Origin: Hexactinellida sp. DTS-2022
Lineage: Eukaryota > Porifera > Hexactinellida
Direction of reading: 5' to 3'
NCBI GenBank assembly: GCA_028753945.1
Contig: JAPNXP010000002.1
Location: 5,022,001 to 5,086,000 of the forward strand
Length of the DNA: 64,000 bases
The translations under genes and the position numbers were made by a program. The notes below the pieces were generated by a model, which searched no databases, was not told the origin of the DNA, and saw only the letters and a list, made by a program, of their open reading frames with translations. Below, piece after piece: positions 57,093 to 64,000 of the stretch (positions are counted from its first letter, which is position 1; every line of letters begins with the position of its first letter).

Positions 57093-59098
57093 AGTCTTTT
57101 CCTGGGCTTTGCAGAGATTAATCTTTATGCGTTTAGCCGCATGAGCTAAGCATTCTAACCTCTCTATGTCACAACCGATTTCGCGATAGATATCTTCTTT
57201 TATTAGTACTTCGTGGGTCTTGTTGTCACCATCAGTGACTATGCCGGAAAATATTACTCCGCGGGAGAGTGCACTTCGAACAACAGATGGAGCTAAGGCA
57301 GATTCCAGCTGCACAGATGCATAAGATTTGTACTTGGCAGGGCAATTTGGTTCATGCGTTTCTACTTTTTCTTCGAATTCATCGAGGGTTATTGTTTCAC
57401 TTCGATATTGGTTTTCGTTTTCGCTGCTAATCTTGCAAGAATTGCATGCAACATCATATGACAGGACTTTGCCTGTCTTTACGGATATTGCTGCAGCAAA
57501 ACAATAGCGGCTAAAACCTCCACCAGACTTCCCAGACCTTTGCTAGTATGCTCCATCGTATGAAACCATTGTATTTAGGTATTCTGAATCGCTTTTGTTT
57601 TCTAATATTCTCAACTGCTTCACAGCTTCTGCCATAGATTGTTCCGAGCAAAACTCGACAGCTATTAGTAAATCTGCTTGGGCTTGGGCAAAGATCCTAT
57701 GAGAAGCGGGGGAGGGTATATTCAAAGTCGCATGGTTTAACTCCAGTTTGTTATGACCTACACCAATGAGGCGACCTCCCAAAATGCAACTATATACAAG
57801 GGCGTTTCTCTTCACAATCTCTTTATCACCGACAGAATTTTCTCCATAAATTTTCCACTAATAGTCCAGTATTCTTTTTCAATTCTGCAGTGTGTACACC
57901 GCATCGTAATATATTGTGCGCAACCTGCCCTGAAATCTTTGTGTGCTAACTTTATATTTCCTCGCATACAAGCACTGCATTTTGTCATTTCGTTGAATAT
58001 TAGCTGGAAGACAGCAATGTTTAGGATGAAATTTTCATTTCCTAATTGTGATTCTTTTTCCGCTTGAGTGAATACCACTTCATCTCGCAAATAGTGTAAT
58101 TTACTTTCAGCCGGAGTTCCAATAAATTGCATGTTGACTGGGATTGGTGAGTAAGCTTCTCTTGGTTTAGCCTCTTGTTGTCGTTTTGGTGTATATTGAT
58201 TTCCCATGAATTTGCGTTTGCTGCCTCCTCTAAATGTCTTTTTGCTACGTAGTTCTTGTGGCGGATATTCCAAATTGAAGCTATGCATTCTGTCACGAAA
58301 ATCGGGGCTCAAGCTTTCGGGAATGCTAAGTTGCGGCGATGTTGCCCCGGTAAATGTTGCTGACCGACTCAACTGAGATGGTAAACTAGGGAGAATGGTA
58401 TCTTGTTTGTCCAATGGAGTTGGCGTCCTAAAGTCAGTCTATGTATCTGATGAAATAGAGTATGAAAACCCCAAAGGCGTTGGCGTTTGTATTTCAAATT
58501 CGGGTGACCTGGGTGGACTCCTTTGAGAAAACAAAGGTGAATATTGTCTTTGAACAAAGGTTGGACTGTATTGTGGACCATCCAGAGGCGGACTGTATGC
58601 TCGCAAAACTCTGGGGTCCCTTGAATGAGTAGGTAATTGCTCTGGTTGTGACCTTGTGGAATGATGAGAAACATGAATCGTGCTAGGCTTAGGAGCCATG
58701 GGAGAGATAAATTTCTCTTCAGCTTCGGTAGTTGTGATTTTGCTGGCTAAATTTGAAAATAAACGAGTCACTGGTGACTTCGCCTGCTTAGCGGCTGTAG
58801 GAATGAGCGAGCGTTTGGCTCCTTTAGTAGTCAGTGGGTCGGATTTCTGGCGTGGATAGCTAGTTGCTTTCCCTGGTAATTTGGCCCTACCGTCAACTTC
58901 TTTAGTTGGAGTTTCGAATGAGACAAACTTTGCTCTTTGTATTTCCGGGCCACCTAATGGAGTTAGAGGCGGGGAATAGCTTTGTTGCTGCATAGTAGAG
59001 GTTTTACTTTTTAGAATACCCCCGGTAATTGGACGTAAACAGTAGTCTGATGTAACAGGTTCATCGTCTGAAGAACTGGAATGATAGCGACGAGCCAT
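57093..59098 (-). pseudogene. Mutator-PHD element 2, N-terminal half (inverted)
   Basis: Starts MARRYHSSSSDDEPV at 59098, which lines up with the residues following the 2A-like motif of element 1 (ARKDLSSSSDDD). A long disordered Ser/Pro-rich part follows (repeated SPxFxQRQYSP). Then FRGGSKRKFMGNQYTPKRQ, the zinc cluster MTKCSACMRGN with CTHC, GGRLIGVGHNKLELN, MVSYDGAY with first catalytic Asp, ISVKTGKVLSYDVACNSCK, GIVTDGDNKTHEVLI with second Asp, and LECLAHAAKRIKINLCK. It ends at KAQEKTL on TTAA 57089-57092. Breaks: a frameshift near 58425, one near 57815, and a stop after DGAY. The C-terminal half lies at 60479-61624 on the other strand. Confidence 0.85.
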
Positions 59099-59781
59099 TG
59101 AATATCTTTACAATTATTATTTGTGTTCAAATTATGAATATGTTTTGTGATTTTATGTAGGTTAGAAATGAATTTTATTTATAATAGACAATGAAAGCAA
59201 TGAATAATGTATTTAGAGCATGAAAATTATTATTAAAATTTCCTGAAAATACTTTGAATATAAATAGATTGAACTCTGAAATTAATTCTTAGAAAATGAC
59301 TCAATGAGAAATGAAAAAAATTCCCTTGAGGTTGTTGTTAGACAATAGTATTAGAAATACTTAGTAATCTGCGATGAGAACAATCTAGAATTACTTCAAA
59401 TAAATTATTACATAGTGATAAACCTAGAAGATTGTATTACAGACATGTCGATTCAATTAGATCATTATTGTATTTGAAAGTAACACTAAATTATTTGAAT
59501 AACAGAGAGTATCCGATTTCACTGAACTCTATTGCATTCAAATCAACTCAGAATTCAACCAAATTTTGCTAGATTATCTTCCCGAGTAATACAACTAAGA
59601 AAATGAAATAAACTCAAAATTATTGAAATTTCGATCATGAGTATCGTAGCCCCTTATGAAACAAATAAATCAAATTAATTAATACAATCGTTATATTGAA
59701 TAAATCAAATTCAAAATGATTTTATTATTAGATTTATGATTTTTTGATGTATTTTGTACTCAAATACACTTGAATGTAATA
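59099..59781 (-). other. 5' flank of Mutator-PHD element 2
   Basis: AT-rich, no gene. Should contain the promoter and perhaps the terminal repeat of the element. No 2A-like sequence or extra coding exon is visible directly upstream of 59098. Confidence 0.4.
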
Positions 59782-60482
59782 TTAAGGTTCAGGTATACTC
59801 TAGAAATTTCTAAAATTTAGATAAAATCCCAATTATTATCTTTTTCTATTTTATTGCATTTTAGGATTGTATTGATACCAATGTGTACTCTCACGAGATT
59901 TCAAAGAAAAATTCCTATTAATTAACCAGTATGACACACTTTCGTCACCTCAATCTAGGATTAAAAGATTCAAAAGATTTTTTTAATATCCTCTATCTCA
60001 AAACTAACATTTTCACATTTGTGTAAATAAGAAAAAATTTCAGTTTTGCACGTAGATTCAAAATCTCAACGGTTTCGGATAGATCTCGTCTAGATACATC
60101 CTGTATCGTTTGCGATTTATTCATTTAGAAATAGTTAGAGCTTTGCGGATTTTGGATTGAAAAATTTCGATTAAAAAGTTGACATCACGTAATAATCAAG
60201 AAAATTAAAAATATATCAAATTTGAACAATCCCAGACGATACAGGATATACAAGATATAGTTAAACACATTTAAAATCAGTATTAATTATTGTAAGGTTC
60301 ATCAATACTAAAATCTCTTACACAAATTGGTAAATTTGAAAACCCAAAAATTTAACTGTTACTTGTCATTGAAATATTATTGCATTTTTGCAAATAGAAG
60401 GAATATTCAAATCCGCAGTAAAATTTCTAGTAAATGGGGTAAATAGTTTTGGAGAGTGCTCTAGAGTATACCTGAACCTTAA
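59782..60482. mobile_element. TTAA MITE family 2, copy 3
   Basis: TTAA at 59782-59785 and 60479-60482; 693 bp with ends GGTTCAGGTATACTCTAGA / CTAGAGTATACCTGAACC. Its right TTAA is the exact junction with the C-terminal half of Mutator-PHD element 2. Confidence 0.9.
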
Positions 60483-61624
60483 AATCCCACAGGACCGAAA
60501 AAGAGATCCAGAAACGTGTCATGGCAGAAAGCTCAATACCTCAGAGACAAATCACGGAACAGCTAAGTTCATTCCGAGGTAAACTACGGAAAGATTCGAC
60601 CAAACGTGCAAATTGGGACGGGAAACTATGCAAAGAAATTCTGACAATTAGCGATGCCACAGCAGCACAAATAGCAAGCTATTTCAAACTGGCTGTGAAA
60701 CGAAATCAGGGCAATGTCCGATCGATTATAGACACTGTCAATTCTATACATCTACACCTCTCAGCGAATGATGACAATGTTGCTGTCCACCATCGACTCT
60801 GTCCCAAGGGGGCACACACTTGGTGTCGTTACCAATTAGCGATCTCAAAGGGTATACCTGTCCCGCATCATCCCAACTACCTGAGCAAAGATGCGGCGAA
60901 TCTAATTGCAAAGGTTTCCACCGACTTCGGGTACAATTCAGTAAAATTCATAGAGAAAGTTCAAGAAGGACTCGCTTCAAATCATAATGAAGCTCTACAT
61001 AGCATATTGTGGACCATGGTCCACAAAAATAAATGTGCTAGCAGCGAAAACATGTCAATGGGCGCGGACTATCTGTTTTCAGATATAATAATGGCTACGA
61101 GGGGATAAGGAAGTTATTTGAGATACTTCATCTACCCATTTCTACGCCCTTGACTCTGAATTTGTCCCAAAATGATCGTAAACGTCTCATGAACAGTCAT
61201 AGAATGATTTCGAAGCAGCAGAAAAGATACGCAAAGAAGCAGCGCAGAGGGAGAAAAACTAAGGCCCAAGTCCAAAAACATGGTCTTTGTTATGCTTCAG
61301 GAAAGTTCTCTGCAGATCAACCCCAAAATACTGAATCCTCGTCAGAGTCTGATGACAAGATGGGGGATTTTTTTCCTCTCAGCAAGGTTCTTCACCGATA
61401 CTGGTTGAAACGGACGACGAGCCATGCACAATTTGTGGGTATACTGGAGAAGATGAAATCGTGGGACTAGGAATTGGTCTATTACATTTGAGCATACAAT
61501 GGGTAGAATGTAACACCTGCACAAGTTGGTTTCATATAGAATGCTTGGGGATGGAACCAGAAGATGTCGAGGAAGATGATGACTGGTTTTGTCAGGTGTG
61601 CACCGGCATAAAAGATGATTAATG
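60479..61624 (+). pseudogene. Mutator-PHD element 2, C-terminal half
   Basis: From the TTAA it reads KSHRTEKEIQKRVMAESS without a start of its own, then ITEQLSSFRGKLRKDS, SIIDTVNSIHLHLSAND, HHRLCPKGAHTWCRYQ (the H-CP-g-SWC-yq block), VQEGLASNHNEALHSILW (the TQN-NEs-n-iW block) and, in the next frame from about 61120, QNDRKRLMNSHRMISKQQ, a Lys/Arg-rich stretch and an acidic SSSESDD. A further frame from about 61395 carries a complete-looking PHD finger: CTIC, CNTC, WFHIEC and WFCQVC, ending at 61624. Frameshifts lie near 61095 and 61385. The two frameshifts are the only breaks I see here, so it looks younger than element 1. Confidence 0.85.
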
Positions 61625-61699
61625 CATATAAAGGTTGCTAATCTTGTATATTATTTGTTTTAGTGCATTGTATAATGAATACAATAGTTACACTATTGA

Positions 61700-62280
61700 A
61701 TTCACGTCGTTTAAAAAAATCGAGTTTATCGGCCTAATTTCGGTCAAAAAAGTGCTAAAAGTAAATTGAAAATAAATTTCCATTAGGTTCAAACTTGCAA
61801 ATTTGGTCCAAATTAGTTGAAACAAAGTGTAAGCTGATGAATACATATGTAATTCCGGAGGATTTTTCAAACTAAGATGCACCATAAAAACTTCCCAGGT
61901 TATAGCCCTTTGAAGTCAGACTTGGACTGCAAATCGACAAAATGTTGACGGTTGACTGTTGAAATCTGACTTCAAAGGGCTATAACTTGGAAAGTCATTA
62001 TAGTAGATGTTAGTTTGAAAAATCTTCCGGAATTACACTTGTATTCATCAGTTTATACTTGGTTTCAACCAATTTGGACCAAATTTGCAAAAGTTGAACC
62101 TAATGTAAACATATTTGATTTGAAAATTGACCTTCTCATGATGATACACACATTCCTCTGGTCTAAAATGGTAGTTATAGCAAAAGTAGGACCCAGATTC
62201 ACCTGAAATTTTCAGTGCAGCTATCCTTTATTGGTTACTATACGAAAATAGTCTAATCTCAATTTCCATCTAGAGTATCG
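61700..62280 (-). repeat. Fold-back repeat with palindromic arms
   Basis: Arms 61765-61935 and 61960-62115 pair (CAAATTTGGTCC...GGACCAAATTTG; GGCTATAACTTGG inner). The side part 62120-62270 matches 3590-3740 and 39010-39150. Confidence 0.72.
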
Positions 62281-62289
62281 TTGACCCAT

Positions 62290-62530
62290 AAAATCATGTT
62301 ATAAATCATTTTGATTTTATACTTGTTTCATACAATCATTTGGATTTTGGATTTATTTTATAAAATGATTTTTATTAATCATTTTGATTTTAGTTGTTTC
62401 ATAAAATTATTTTATAAATCATTTCGATTTTCTACTTGTTTCATAAAATCATTTTGATTTTTGAATAATTATAAAATGATCTTATAAATCACTTTGATTT
62501 TACTTGTTTCATAAAATCATTACATAATTC
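62290..62530. repeat. Tandem repeat of ATAAAATCATTTTGATTTT units
   Basis: About five imperfect units of 45-60 bp, each with CTTGTTTCATAAAATCATT. Confidence 0.8.
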
Positions 62531-62534
62531 TGTT

Positions 62535-63140
62535 ATAATTAATTTATTTTTAGTGACTCGATAAATCAATCCTTTTTCATAGAAAAATCACTTAGATTTT
62601 CAATATACGAGCACGCTTCGCTTGCTCGCTCTACGCTGGTGTCGAACATTTTGTATTTGCTCTCGGGCAATTAGGACTTCGATTAAGAAATATATTAGGA
62701 GTTGAATTTTACAATACCATATTTGGAATCAGCGTACCCGATTACCCCAAATATAACCGTTGAAACCATGTTTAAGCGTTATCATAATTGTAATTTTTTG
62801 TTGTTGCTTATATATCAATTTGTAACCATTGGCTAAGAATATAGGATAGCATAAAGATTACATCACACGAATATATTGTGGTTAGTTGTACTTCCTGTCA
62901 GGTGCATATTCGAAGAAATCCCCTGAATATATATATTCTCATAGATCTAAAAAGTATGAGTGGCTCTGGACTCTCAACGAATTTTTACCATACGGAATAT
63001 CAGGTTTTATTCTGCTATGATAACCTTACTCCGCTTTAGTGTTATTTTTGACTGCTCTGAGCTTTCTGTCGACACGTATTGAAATCATTGCTTATTCAAT
63101 TATTTTAATTTATTTAATATAAACTTGTTGGAAGTTAGAA
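62535..63140. other. No gene; one CGCTTCGCTTGCTCGCTC patch
   Basis: AT-rich except for the G+C-rich patch at about 62605-62640, related to patches near 15868 and 39550. Confidence 0.4.
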
Positions 63141-63141
63141 C

Positions 63142-63740
63142 CTTAATGGCTGATATTGGGATTCAACCGCCAGAAATTGATAATTCTCTTTTCATCGAGG
63201 AACACACAATTCGGGAGTACAATGTTCCCGTGACTCGCCCAAATTGGTACTTTCGCTTTTATATTCCTGTAGAAGGTTGAAATTATACCCGACACAAATG
63301 TGTTGAGTTTGGTTTCGAGGGCATTGCCCCTCTGTATGCACAGACTAACCTTCACCGTCACTTTACTGCGAAGATTTACAAAGAGTGTGGGGTGAAATAC
63401 TATAGTTGGAAGATTCAACATGGGGGGAAAAAATGCAGTTCCGAAAGAAATATCACGTCATCAAGTTAACTATAAGACTTGTTCGAAAGGACTGCAATCG
63501 GATGATATTGATGATAAACTTGGAGACTTGTTTATTAGTGCTGAAGGCTCTTCAGCCCTACTGAACCCTGAAACCCCCCAATTTTTCGAAAAATCGAGGT
63601 CTTTCCTGAATGTTGCATAGAATATATGGCTAAATGCTTCTGCAAAGTTTGAGCAAATTCTATTCAATAAAAAACAAATTATGGGTAGCCAAAGTTTACA
63701 TAATGAAGAAATCTCATTAGAAAAATCCCGGGGATCAGCA
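63142..63740 (+). pseudogene. Unrecognised coding remnant
   Basis: A coding-like frame begins MADIGIQPPEIDNSLFIEEH, then NVPVTRPNWYFRFYIP, HKCVEFGFEGIAPLYAQ, NLHRHFTAKIYKECG and VKYYSWKIQHGGKKC. A second frame continues with KGLQSDDIDDKLGDLF and SSALLNPETPQFFEKS. Residue mix, Trp/Cys content and the Cys/His arrangement (KC...HRHF...EC) suggest a zinc-binding protein. It is interrupted. Family unknown: it might be the DNA-binding part of a transposon protein. The open frames on the opposite strand (63143-63421, 63470-63883) look like shadows. Confidence 0.45.
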
Positions 63741-64000
63741 TAACCTGCCCCCAATTCATAAAAGATTATAAGAACAGTGAACATAGTAGAGCTATGAACT
63801 GTAGTGGAATCAATAGTTAAATGTATTAGGTAGGGAGCTATGGAGAGCTTTTTCCAATAATAAAACATAAACTTATGTAACACTAATAAAATAGGCCTAT
63901 GATATATGTTTGACAGCCAAATTCTCGAAGATTCCGAAGGAATGACCTGTTATAAAGGAAGTTATAAGCTTAATTGTGAATCTGGCTTCATAGCTCCCTA
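63741..64000. other. No gene seen at window end
   Basis: AT-rich; TAGGGAGCTATGGAGAGC at about 63830 and AGCTCCCTA at the very end suggest an inverted pair whose nature is unclear because the window stops. Confidence 0.3.

Overview
The window looks like intergenic DNA from an invertebrate animal (AT-rich, with splice-like signals and metazoan-type transposons); the species cannot be named from sequence alone. I see no intact host gene that I can identify. Almost everything recognisable is transposon debris: hAT, P/THAP, Mutator-like and unassigned DDE transposase remnants, one retroviral-type integrase fossil, several families of small non-autonomous elements, and satellite-like arrays. Every transposase I can recognise is broken.

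Layout. 1-9.6 kb: two hAT remnants (1030-2784 on minus, 4340-6470 on plus, the second split by a TTAA-targeting MITE), a 299-bp hAT MITE with perfect target duplication, a pair of inverted minisatellites, and old dispersed repeats. 9.6-16.5 kb: satellite monomers, an ACCGTT-rich block, a transposase-like remnant ending in a RING finger, and a 974-bp hAT MITE carrying a nested MITE. 16.5-25.6 kb: a G+C-rich island, a DDE transposase remnant, two P-superfamily pieces, a chimeric MITE, a 0.7-kb near-perfect palindrome and a satellite array with a five-monomer higher-order period. 26-30 kb: the longest P/THAP element, invaded by three MITEs. 31-42 kb: dispersed repeats including two 1589-bp TTAA elements that look young. 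42-51 kb: another P remnant, more TTAA MITEs, unrecognised small ORFs and a hAT MITE with perfect 8-bp duplications. 51-64 kb: two Mutator-like elements with a C-terminal PHD finger, an integrase fossil, and an unrecognised coding remnant.

The best leads are in the last block. The first Mutator-PHD element carries a 2A-like motif right after a hydrophobic helix, and its relative starts at the residue that would follow the 2A break. The second element is cut into an N-terminal half on minus and a C-terminal half on plus; both junctions lie at TTAA, one of them at the end of a TTAA MITE, which fits one local inversion linked to that MITE. Repeat interactions dominate the rest: MITEs inside MITEs, satellite arrays abutting MITE ends, and a young TTAA element inside an older member of a related family.

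All calls come from reading the sequence by eye. Family names rest on remembered motifs, not on searches; repeat boundaries without target duplications are approximate.
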